Source of the DNA: Caecitellus pseudoparvulus
Taxonomy: Eukaryota > Bigyra: Bicosoecida
Reading direction: 5' to 3'
Assembly (NCBI GenBank): GCA_965644315.1
Contig: CBFFRQ010000057.1
Span: 62,001 to 126,000 of the forward strand
Length of the DNA: 64,000 bases
The notes beneath the pieces are model-generated. The model saw nothing but the letters and a program-made list of their open reading frames with translations, was not told the origin of the DNA and made no database searches. This document shows positions 54,201 through 64,000 of the stretch, piece by piece. Position 1 is the stretch's first letter; each line of letters opens with the position of its first letter. The translations under genes were made by a program, and so were the position numbers.

Positions 54201-57200
54201 CTGTCGATGTCAGAGGCAGACAGCGCACGGGCACGGACCGCGGGGGTGCCCGCCTCCAGGGCACTGGCGTCAGCCTCACACCCCGCCGTGAACGTGATGC
54301 CGTCCACACCCGACGCGTACTGCACTGGCCCGGAGAAGGCCAGCTTCACTCGGAATGACGGCTCCGACACGTCGCTGCGGGCGGCGTCGGCGCTCGTCTG
54401 CACGATGGTCACTGTGGCCGATGGCGTGTACGTGGCGGCGGCGGAGACACCACCTGCCGTGGCGATGGACAGAGCAGCCGCTGACGCGGCCAGCGTGACT
54501 GTGCAGGAGTCTGCCGCGCCCGTCATGGCGCCGTCCAAGAACCACACACTGTCGATGTCAGAGGCAGACAGCGCACGGGCACGGACCGCGGGGGTGCCCG
54601 CCTCCAGGGCACTGGCGTCAGCCTCACACCCCGCCGTGAACGTGATGCCGTCCACACCCGACGCGTACTGCACTGGCCCGGAGAAGGCCAGCTTCACTCG
54701 GAATGACGGCTCCGACACGTCGCTGCGGGCGGCGTCGGCGCTCGTCTGCACGATGGTCACTGTGGCCGATGGCGTGTACGTGGCGGCGGCGGAGACACCA
54801 CCTGCCGTGGCGATGGACAGAGCAGCCGCTGACGCGGCCAGCGTGACTGTGCAGGAGTCTGCCGCGCCCGTCATGGCGCCGTCCAAGAACCACACACTGT
54901 CGATGTCAGAGGCAGACAGCGCACGGGCACGGACCGCGGGGGTGCCCGCCTCCAGGGCACTGGCGTCAGCCTCACACCCCGCCGTGAACGTGATGCCGTC
55001 CACACCCGACGCGTACTGCACTGGCCCGGAGAAGGCCAGCTTCACTCGGAATGACGGCTCCGACACGTCGCTGCGGGCGGCGTCGGCGCTCGTCTGCACG
55101 ATGGTCACTGTGGCCGATGGCGTGTACGTGGCGGCGGCGGAGACACCACCTGCCGTGGCGATGGACAGAGCAGCCGCTGACGCGGCCAGCGTGACTGTGC
55201 AGGAGTCTGCCGCGCCCGTCATGGCGCCGTCCAAGAACCACACACTGTCGATGTCAGAGGCAGACAGCGCACGGGCACGGACCGCGGGGGTGCCCGCCTC
55301 CAGGGCACTGGCGTCAGCCTCACACCCCGCCGTGAACGTGATGCCGTCCACACCCGACGCGTACTGCACTGGCCCGGAGAAGGCCAGCTTCACTCGGAAT
55401 GACGGCTCCGACACGTCGCTGCGGGCGGCGTCGGCGCTCGTCTGCACGATGGTCACTGTGGCCGATGGCGTGTACGTGGCGGCGGCGGAGACACCACCTG
55501 CCGTGGCGATGGACAGAGCAGCCGCTGACGCGGCCAGCGTGACTGTGCAGGAGTCTGCCGCGCCCGTCATGGCGCCGTCCAAGAACCACACACTGTCGAT
55601 GTCAGAGGCAGACAGCGCACGGGCACGGACCGCGGGGGTGCCCGCCTCCAGGGCACTGGCGTCAGCCTCACACCCCGCCGTGAACGTGATGCCGTCCACA
55701 CCCGACGCGTACTGCACTGGCCCGGAGAAGGCCAGCTTCACTCGGAATGACGGCTCCGACACGTCGCTGCGGGCGGCGTCGGCGCTCGTCTGCACGATGG
55801 TCACTGTGGCCGATGGCGTGTACGTGGCGGCGGCGGAGACACCACCTGCCGTGGCGATGGACAGAGCAGCCGCTGACGCGGCCAGCGTGACTGTGCAGGA
55901 GTCTGCCGCGCCCGTCATGGCGCCGTCCAAGAACCACACACTGTCGATGTCAGAGGCAGACAGCGCACGGGCACGGACCGCGGGGGTGCCCGCCTCCAGG
56001 GCACTGGCGTCAGCCTCACACCCCGCCGTGAACGTGATGCCGTCCACACCCGACGCGTACTGCACTGGCCCGGAGAAGGCCAGCTTCACTCGGAATGACG
56101 GCTCCGACACGTCGCTGCGGGCGGCGTCGGCGCTCGTCTGCACGATGGTCACTGTGGCCGATGGCGTGTACGTGGCGGCGGCGGAGACACCACCTGCCGT
56201 GGCGATGGACAGAGCAGCCGCTGACGCGGCCAGCGTGACTGTGCAGGAGTCTGCCGCGCCCGTCATGGCGCCGTCCAAGAACCACACACTGTCGATGTCA
56301 GAGGCAGACAGCGCACGGGCACGGACCGCGGGGGTGCCCGCCTCCAGGGCACTGGCGTCAGCCTCACACCCCGCCGTGAACGTGATGCCGTCCACACCCG
56401 ACGCGTACTGCACTGGCCCGGAGAAGGCCAGCTTCACTCGGAATGACGGCTCCGACACGTCGCTGCGGGCGGCGTCGGCGCTCGTCTGCACGATGGTCAC
56501 TGTGGCCGATGGCGTGTACGTGGCGGCGGCGGAGACACCACCTGCCGTGGCGATGGACAGAGCAGCCGCTGACGCGGCCAGCGTGACTGTGCAGGAGTCT
56601 GCCGCGCCCGTCATGGCGCCGTCCAAGAACCACACACTGTCGATGTCAGAGGCAGACAGCGCACGGGCACGGACCGCGGGGGTGCCCGCCTCCAGGGCAC
56701 TGGCGTCAGCCTCACACCCCGCCGTGAACGTGATGCCGTCCACACCCGACGCGTACTGCACTGGCCCGGAGAAGGCCAGCTTCACTCGGAATGACGGCTC
56801 CGACACGTCGCTGCGGGCGGCGTCGGCGCTCGTCTGCACGATGGTCACTGTGGCCGATGGCGTGTACGTGGCGGCGGCGGAGACACCACCTGCCGTGGCG
56901 ATGGACAGAGCAGCCGCTGACGCGGCCAGCGTGACTGTGCAGGAGTCTGCCGCGCCCGTCATGGCGCCGTCCAAGAACCACACACTGTCGATGTCAGAGG
57001 CAGACAGCGCACGGGCACGGACCGCGGGGGTGCCCGCCTCCAGGGCACTGGCGTCAGCCTCACACCCCGCCGTGAACGTGATGCCGTCCACACCCGACGC
57101 GTACTGCACTGGCCCGGAGAAGGCCAGCTTCACTCGGAATGACGGCTCCGACACGTCGCTGCGGGCGGCGTCGGCGCTCGTCTGCACGATGGTCACTGTG

Positions 57201-60200
57201 GCCGATGGCGTGTACGTGGCGGCGGCGGAGACACCACCTGCCGTGGCGATGGACAGAGCAGCCGCTGACGCGGCCAGCGTGACTGTGCAGGAGTCTGCCG
57301 CGCCCGTCATGGCGCCGTCCAAGAACCACACACTGTCGATGTCAGAGGCAGACAGCGCACGGGCACGGACCGCGGGGGTGCCCGCCTCCAGGGCACTGGC
57401 GTCAGCCTCACACCCCGCCGTGAACGTGATGCCGTCCACACCCGACGCGTACTGCACTGGCCCGGAGAAGGCCAGCTTCACTCGGAATGACGGCTCCGAC
57501 ACGTCGCTGCGGGCGGCGTCGGCGCTCGTCTGCACGATGGTCACTGTGGCCGATGGCGTGTACGTGGCGGCGGCGGAGACACCACCTGCCGTGGCGATGG
57601 ACAGAGCAGCCGCTGACGCGGCCAGCGTGACTGTGCAGGAGTCTGCCGCGCCCGTCATGGCGCCGTCCAAGAACCACACACTGTCGATGTCAGAGGCAGA
57701 CAGCGCACGGGCACGGACCGCGGGGGTGCCCGCCTCCAGGGCACTGGCGTCAGCCTCACACCCCGCCGTGAACGTGATGCCGTCCACACCCGACGCGTAC
57801 TGCACTGGCCCGGAGAAGGCCAGCTTCACTCGGAATGACGGCTCCGACACGTCGCTGCGGGCGGCGTCGGCGCTCGTCTGCACGATGGTCACTGTGGCCG
57901 ATGGCGTGTACGTGGCGGCGGCGGAGACACCACCTGCCGTGGCGATGGACAGAGCAGCCGCTGACGCGGCCAGCGTGACTGTGCAGGAGTCTGCCGCGCC
58001 CGTCATGGCGCCGTCCAAGAACCACACACTGTCGATGTCAGAGGCAGACAGCGCACGGGCACGGACCGCGGGGGTGCCCGCCTCCAGGGCACTGGCGTCA
58101 GCCTCACACCCCGCCGTGAACGTGATGCCGTCCACACCCGACGCGTACTGCACTGGCCCGGAGAAGGCCAGCTTCACTCGGAATGACGGCTCCGACACGT
58201 CGCTGCGGGCGGCGTCGGCGCTCGTCTGCACGATGGTCACTGTGGCCGATGGCGTGTACGTGGCGGCGGCGGAGACACCACCTGCCGTGGCGATGGACAG
58301 AGCAGCCGCTGACGCGGCCAGCGTGACTGTGCAGGAGTCTGCCGCGCCCGTCATGGCGCCGTCCAAGAACCACACACTGTCGATGTCAGAGGCAGACAGC
58401 GCACGGGCACGGACCGCGGGGGTGCCCGCCTCCAGGGCACTGGCGTCAGCCTCACACCCCGCCGTGAACGTGATGCCGTCCACACCCGACGCGTACTGCA
58501 CTGGCCCGGAGAAGGCCAGCTTCACTCGGAATGACGGCTCCGACACGTCGCTGCGGGCGGCGTCGGCGCTCGTCTGCACGATGGTCACTGTGGCCGATGG
58601 CGTGTACGTGGCGGCGGCGGAGACACCACCTGCCGTGGCGATGGACAGAGCAGCCGCTGACGCGGCCAGCGTGACTGTGCAGGAGTCTGCCGCGCCCGTC
58701 ATGGCGCCGTCCAAGAACCACACACTGTCGATGTCAGAGGCAGACAGCGCACGGGCACGGACCGCGGGGGTGCCCGCCTCCAGGGCACTGGCGTCAGCCT
58801 CACACCCCGCCGTGAACGTGATGCCGTCCACACCCGACGCGTACTGCACTGGCCCGGAGAAGGCCAGCTTCACTCGGAATGACGGCTCCGACACGTCGCT
58901 GCGGGCGGCGTCGGCGCTCGTCTGCACGATGGTCACTGTGGCCGATGGCGTGTACGTGGCGGCGGCGGAGACACCACCTGCCGTGGCGATGGACAGAGCA
59001 GCCGCTGACGCGGCCAGCGTGACTGTGCAGGAGTCTGCCGCGCCCGTCATGGCGCCGTCCAAGAACCACACACTGTCGATGTCAGAGGCAGACAGCGCAC
59101 GGGCACGGACCGCGGGGGTGCCCGCCTCCAGGGCACTGGCGTCAGCCTCACACCCCGCCGTGAACGTGATGCCGTCCACACCCGACGCGTACTGCACTGG
59201 CCCGGAGAAGGCCAGCTTCACTCGGAATGACGGCTCCGACACGTCGCTGCGGGCGGCGTCGGCGCTCGTCTGCACGATGGTCACTGTGGCCGATGGCGTG
59301 TACGTGGCGGCGGCGGAGACACCACCTGCCGTGGCGATGGACAGAGCAGCCGCTGACGCGGCCAGCGTGACTGTGCAGGAGTCTGCCGCGCCCGTCATGG
59401 CGCCGTCCAAGAACCACACACTGTCGATGTCAGAGGCAGACAGCGCACGGGCACGGACCGCGGGGGTGCCCGCCTCCAGGGCACTGGCGTCAGCCTCACA
59501 CCCCGCCGTGAACGTGATGCCGTCCACACCCGACGCGTACTGCACTGGCCCGGAGAAGGCCAGCTTCACTCGGAATGACGGCTCCGACACGTCGCTGCGG
59601 GCGGCGTCGGCGCTCGTCTGCACGATGGTCACTGTGGCCGATGGCGTGTACGTGGCGGCGGCGGAGACACCACCTGCCGTGGCGATGGACAGAGCAGCCG
59701 CTGACGCGGCCAGCGTGACTGTGCAGGAGTCTGCCGCGCCCGTCATGGCGCCGTCCAAGAACCACACACTGTCGATGTCAGAGGCAGACAGCGCACGGGC
59801 ACGCGCCACGCTGGTGCCCGCCTCCAGGGCACTGGCGTCAGCCTCACACCCCGCCGTGAACGTGATGCCGTCCACACCCGACGCGTACTGCACTGGCCCG
59901 GAGAAGGCCAGCTTCACTCGGAATGACGGCTCCGACACGTCGCTGCGGGCGGCGTCGGCGCTCGTCTGCACGATGGTCACTGTGGCAGATGGTGTGTACG
60001 TGAATGTAGCGGTTTCACTTGGCTCTACGTTTGGTGTTGTGGAGGAGGAGGCTCCAAGTTGGACACTGATGGAGCTTGTATCTCCGTCAGCAAGCAAGGT
60101 TACGATGTACTCGGTGTCAGATACCGTTGAAGTTGAGACGTAGGTGCACCCGCTCAAAGTGAGAAGGCCGTCTGAGAAGGACGTGAAGCCAACGTCAAAT

Positions 60201-61039
60201 GTAAACTTCGCTTTGAAGCGCCCAGGTGACGAGGCGCCTGCAAGAGTCGCTGTCGACGCATCTGGAATAGTTGTTGTTCCGTCGTCTTCAAGGAGCTCAA
60301 CTGAAGCTTTGGCTTTATATGTGTGAGTGGCAGAAGCAGTGGACGTGGATGATACTTCTGGTGTCGTGCTGTCCCAGGTGCCGGACGCGTCAAAAGAACA
60401 TGACTCTTCGTCGGTACTCATGGAGATTTCCCGAAGATAAAGAGTTGACAATGCAGTTGAGGGAGCGGTCGCCGTCGTGGCGGAGGTTGAGAGGTCCGTG
60501 GCGGCGGAGGTGCAGCCCGTCAGGCGACTTTTTAGATGCGCAGCGGTCGTTGTGACAGGGTGCTCAAAGTCCACTTTCAGCACTAAGGCAGAGTCAGTCT
60601 CAACCAATGCACTCCCAGAAGAGGAGATGAATGAAGCGGAGGTGACTGTCATGGCCGAGACGGTGATCGTGAAGGAATCTGTGACGTCCCCGCTGCCATC
60701 GTTGGCAGTGAGGGTGACAGTTACGACCCCCGCCGCAGGTGGAGTGGAACAACTAATGGAAACGCCACTGTCACCAGCAGTCCCATCAGGCCATGAAGCA
60801 GAATCGGAGTCGCCGGTCACAGAGAAGCAGTCTTGCAAAGCAGTCACAGGGCTTGAAACGGAAACGGAGAAGGAAGTCACCACGCCATCCGTCACAGAGT
60901 TTGGCAGAGTGCTCGAAATCGGCTCCCCTGTAGTTGCAGACGCGATGTCTGAAGGGGCTGTGACACTCAGAGATGCCGCACATGCTATGCAGGATGCAAG
61001 GAGCAGTGCGCTCGCTCCCAACTTCGCCTGCGCTGCCAT
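42229..61039 (-). CDS. Giant secreted protein with Ig-like repeat array, cadherin-like and EGF repeats; frame broken
   Basis: Apparently intronless gene of about 18.8 kb. Start at 61039 (MAAQAKLGASALLLASCIACAA) gives a clear signal peptide. Next come several diverged Ig-like modules, about 35 near-identical 116-residue modules, then unique modules including cadherin-like ones (FNDPPVVSASYN, FVEDGDPVSIVYLT). Cys-rich EGF/tenascin-type repeats lie at about 43100-43560 (CSGHGYCRAYGRCFC, CAGRGVCDRATGTCSC) and a last one near 42250-42340 (CSRRGVCDRSTGMCKC). No membrane helix was seen at the C-terminus, so it is probably extracellular matrix or surface-bound. The frame is interrupted at 53938 by a 94-bp duplication: the 5' part reads to a stop at 53834, while the 3' part is open in another frame. 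I regard the break as a likely assembly artefact. Adhesin or flagellar/cell-coat roles are guesses. Confidence 0.8.
47784..60002 (-). repeat. 348-bp tandem repeat array, about 35 copies
   Basis: The 348-bp unit repeats with no differences I could find in the interior. Only the edge units vary: TGCCGTGCC for TGCCGCGCC at the low end, and CGCCACGCTGGTG for CGGACCGCGGGGGTG at the high end. Each unit encodes 116 residues, including TIVQTSADAARSDVSEPSFR, FSGPVQYASGVDGITFT and DIDSVWFLDGAMTG, and two Cys (GCEAD and SCTVT) that could pair within a module. The boundaries are where identity with the flanks falls off. Confidence 0.95.
53844..54031. repeat. 94-bp perfect tandem duplication breaking the reading frame
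   Basis: The segment 53844-53937 is repeated exactly as 53938-54031. This makes one unit 442 bp instead of 348 and shifts the frame by one base. The junction TGCG/CCGTG shows two to three bases of shared sequence. It lies at almost the exact centre of the array. Confidence 0.93.
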
Positions 61040-61898
61040 GATGTGCCTGTGCTGTGCAGGGAGGGTCAGACTAGTGCACGTTTGCTGGCAAGGCAGGCAA
61101 GCATCCAACAAGATGAAGCGTTGCTCCCATAATTCTTGGCAGCGAAGGCTGCAACTGAACCACAGAAGCCTTCTCTGCTTGCATCCACGAAGACGTCGTG
61201 TGCAAGGCGAGTGTGCGCAGGCAGCCGCGTGAAACGTCTTGCTCCAAACACACAACCCCGCAAGCCTCGGCGCACACCCTGGAACAGAGTGGGAGACAGG
61301 ATACATAAACTCACAATATCAAGCCTGATGGGGACGTGGATGCTAGGCAGCGGCCCTGTAGGCTTGTGGCAGGCGCCTTGCGGAAACTCGTGCGTTTCGC
61401 TGTGGCAGCTGCTGCAAAGCCTTCGTGCACGCCAGCTTTTCCGAGCTCGCGAGCTGGTTTGGGCCAGTAAGGCTTGTCGTGGGCATCTTCCCATGTCCAG
61501 GAGGATGTGGGGCAGATTTTTTTGTACCGTGTTAGATTGTGCAGGATGCAATGTCGCTGGTGCCAACCACCAGGTGGTGGTCCAAGTACTGGGTGCTCAA
61601 GTCGGAATCTTCACTCCTTGTTGGCACTGAAGGGGTGGTCGGGCGCAGTGCATGTATGTCGCAGTGACAGCAAGGCTTCAGGGTGCTCAACAGTCGGCCA
61701 GTCACGCTCCAGGCAGGCGTGCAACACGGTCACAATCCTCCACTCCCACCTCGATCACGCATTGCCACCTGCAAGCAGTGAACTACACTGGCCAGTGAGG
61801 CACCTTCTAGGAGCCAAGTCTGAGTTCAAGTAACTCACCCTTCGCCGAGCTCAGCGCCTGCTCTTCATCAACGCGAGAGCGCCCTACGCGATCGCGAC
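61040..61898. other. Divergent intergenic region giant gene / DEG protease
   Basis: 859 bp between divergent starts, the longest gene-free stretch in the window. It should contain both promoters. An AT-rich patch (GGATACATAAACTC, about 61298-61311) is the only TATA-like element I noticed; it lies some 260 bp from the giant gene's ATG. Open frames of about 165 codons on both strands lack protein-like patterns. No RNA gene or mobile element seen. Confidence 0.5.
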
Positions 61899-64000
61899 AT
61901 GGAAGGCGTTCCCCCCGAGCTGCTAAGGCAACTCCTGGAGGCCTCTGGCAGTATGGCATCTCCCTCTGGAGCTTCAGAAGATGGGGATGGCAGCGACACG
62001 GAGGGCGGACACCAGGAGTGGCTGTCAGCTGGTGCCTGGCAAGCCACGCTTGCGAAAGCACGAAAGGCTGTCGTTGTCGTGCGGATGGAAATCATGTGCG
62101 ACCCAGAGGGGGGCAGCGGAGGCACGAGCCAAGGCACAGGCTTTGTCGTTGATGCACGAGGCGGACTCATCGTCACCAACCGCCACATCGGTGAGTGAAC
62201 TGCACTTGGCGTGGTGAAGCTGTGCACCCACATTTCCGCACACGGAACCGGACTTCACACGCCCCTGCCGCGCCTCGCAGTGGGGGTTGGCCCAACCATG
62301 TATCGAGTCACATTCGTGAGCTCCAACGAGGAGGTCAAGGCTTACGCAGTGTACAGGTGGGTGGCCTTTTTCCGCCCTTCTACACGACAGGCGCAGCTGA
62401 TGCAAGTCTGATGGTGCTTGCTTTGCGCAGAGACCCGATGCACGATTTTGGCGTGCTGAAGTACGATCCGAGCCAGCTGCTGCACACAGCCCCCGTGGCG
62501 CTTGCGTTGAGGCCTGACCAGTGCACGATTGGGACGGAAATCCGCATCCTCGGCAACGATGCAGGGGAGCGTGAGCAGATCTTGGCTGGCACCATTGCCC
62601 GCGTTGACCGCAACCCTCCCGAGTACGGGGACGGGACGTGGAACGACTACAATGTCGCATACGTTGGCGCAGCTTCCAACACTTCGGGGGGCTCCAGCGG
62701 CTCCCCTGTGATCAACATCTCGGGCAACGCCGTCGCGCTCAATGCGGGTGGCGCCTCCAGGGCGGCCTCCGCCATGTACCTGCCCCTCTACCCTGTCAAG
62801 CGAGCCGTGGAGTTGATCCAAGCCGGGAAGTATGTGCCACGTGGAGACATTCATACGCAGTTCTTGCTGCAGTCCCTGTCCGAGTGCCGCAAGCTCGGCC
62901 TGCCCGCCGAGGTTGAGAAGGAAGTGAGAGAGGCAGAGGCTCAACGCGTGGCTGCCCTGGGCGTGGAAGGAGCTGAGCTGGACTCCGAGGACATGCGCTA
63001 CAACATGCCAGTCGTAGAGGCTGTCCTTCCAGCGGGAGCCGCTGCGCCAGACCGCTCCTTCCCAAGCCCCGTGCCTGGGTCTTCGCTGTCCCTGGGCAGT
63101 CTGCAAGCGGGGGATATTCTGTACAAGGTTGAGGGCAAGTTTGCAGGTGGGGATTTCCAGCGCCTTGAGCGTGCCCTGGATGCCGCCATTGAGCGAACCA
63201 TGGCCATGGACGCGGAAGCCTTGAACGTGGCGTCCAGGGCCGCCGGTGTGGTGCTGCACCCGCCCCCCACGGCCTGCCGAGCCCACGGCAATGGCCGCCT
63301 GCCCGGCGACGCCACTCCGGCTGATAGCACTGACAGTGCTGCATCTGAGCTGGCTGTTCTGGCCCCCTCCAGCAGTGCTCGTGCGGTGTGTGGCGTGGTG
63401 GAAGTGAGCGTGTTCCGGAACGGAGAGCTGGTGCACGTTCAGCTGCCTGTCGTGGATGCACATGCCCACGTCCCCCGCCTGTTCTTGCAGATCGGGGGTG
63501 CTATGTTGAGCGAAGTGCCGTACACACTCAGCCTTGGCGCCAACCGCCCGGCTGGCGGGGTGCAGGTGCTGGAGCCGGGCATGATGCTGGCATCGCTGGC
63601 CAGCGTTGGCCCTGTGAATGGCGCCATCATCCAAGCCATTGACGGTGTGCAGGTGCCCACCTTGCCACATGTGGCGGCGCTCCTGGCATCGTTTTCAGAG
63701 GGCTCCACGCGGCAGTTCACGGTGTATGAGCTGGCGGACCACATGTCCCCGCCTCAAGCGGCGGCCGCCGCCATTCACCGCAAGTTCGCCCAGTGCCGCC
63801 TGCTCAGTCGAAACATCATGGAGGACATTCTCAGCGCCACGGCGGGCTCGCACAGCGCTGAGGCAGGTGCCCTGACCTCCCCAGCAGCGCGCCGGCGCGC
63901 TGCTGTGCTGTCCACGTCTCGAATGGAGACGGCAGCGGAGGCTTGCCACCGGGAGTGGCGCGTGACGCCGCTGCCCTCAGTGCAGGAGGGCGCCAGCGCA
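61899..64000 (+). CDS. DEG7/Nma111-type trypsin-fold serine protease with PDZ-like regions, 3' end outside window
   Basis: HtrA-related serine endoprotease. Exons 61899-62190, 62281-62356 and 62431 to beyond the right edge show 646 residues; the introns are 90 and 74 nt. The start is the first ATG (MEGVPPELLRQLLEASGSM). The catalytic triad is intact: His in LIVTNRH at the end of exon 1, Asp in YRDPMHDFG (spanning the second join), Ser in GGSSGSPV. Further family matches are IRILGNDAGE and LPLYPVKRAVELIQ. PDZ-like material follows (LQAGDILYKVEGKF). Yeast Nma111 and plant DEG7 are about 1000 residues with a duplicated, degenerate second protease half, and the visible part is consistent with that. 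Those relatives act in nucleus or chloroplast; the location here is unknown. Confidence 0.88.

Noticed and set aside
47918-59765. A series of identical 89-codon frames, one per 348-bp unit.
   Set aside because: These are out-of-frame shadows in another minus-strand frame of the repeat, rich in Arg and His, with no independent support.
47784-60002. Regular repeats considered as a CRISPR or satellite array.
   Set aside because: There are no spacers: the unit is contiguous, coding and continuous with a secreted protein's reading frame.
47495-60143. Two antisense open frames of more than 2000 codons on the plus strand across the 348-bp array.
   Set aside because: They follow from a stop-free repeat unit whose length is a multiple of three. 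The minus strand has the signal peptide, EGF modules and family-like flanks; the plus frames have none.
61066-61630. Open frames of about 165 codons on both strands in the gap before the protease.
   Set aside because: No motif, domain-like pattern or good start context; they overlap each other and the expected promoters.
62342-63670. A 442-codon minus-strand frame opposite the DEG-type protease.
   Set aside because: The plus strand carries the catalytic triad and family blocks across two splice joins; the minus frame is featureless and His/Gln-rich.

Overview
The window is nuclear DNA from a GC-rich, gene-dense, intron-containing unicellular eukaryote. Proteins use the standard code, with TGA, TAA and TAG all serving as stops. 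I could reconstruct 25 introns by matching protein families across exon joins. Most are 65-95 nt, and 40% of them have a C at donor position +4 (GTNCG). An outer-dynein-arm docking-type protein and a protein with dynein-stalk-like domains imply a flagellate. The ACBP-isomerase fusion, MFSD12-type carrier, NDUFAF7 and a probable WRKY19-like knuckle next to an RGS domain would suit a free-living heterotrophic protist, perhaps a stramenopile, but the sequence alone does not settle the lineage.

Layout. 1-4359 (+): the 3' part of an RGS gene, RNase H2 subunit C, a small coiled-coil protein and a mitochondrial ACBP/enoyl-CoA isomerase (ECI2). 4543-5396 (-): SKP1, head to head with a 1468-residue RCC1/BTB protein (+, 5817-10223). 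10239-20080 (-): an MFSD12-like transporter, a GT2/TPR glycosyltransferase and a 14-blade WD40 protein. 20394-21987 (+): a mucin-like EGF membrane protein. 22028-34507 (-): two probable axonemal genes, one with three dynein-stalk-like domains and one with an ODAD3-like coiled coil. 34724-37941 (-): a MAPEG enzyme and a C2H2 zinc-finger array protein. 38284-40229 (+): NDUFAF7, whose 3' coding end overlaps an FGGY kinase (-, 40160-41941). 42229-61039 (-): a giant secreted repeat protein. 61899 to the right edge (+): a DEG7/Nma111-type serine protease, incomplete.

The dominant object is the giant gene. It contains about 35 essentially identical 348-bp units (116 residues each, Ig-like with two Cys) over 12.2 kb, flanked by diverged relatives, cadherin-like segments and EGF-type repeats. 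A perfect 94-bp tandem duplication breaks the frame almost exactly at the array midpoint. This looks like an assembly join, so the true copy number is open.

The genes do not form one pathway. Local themes are ubiquitin-ligase adaptors (SKP1 and RCC1/BTB), flagellar dynein arms (22-34.5 kb), mitochondrial metabolism (ECI2, NDUFAF7) and cell-surface proteins (20.4-22 kb and 42-61 kb). Spacing is very tight: 15 bp between two convergent stops, 40 bp between another pair, and a 70-bp antisense coding overlap.
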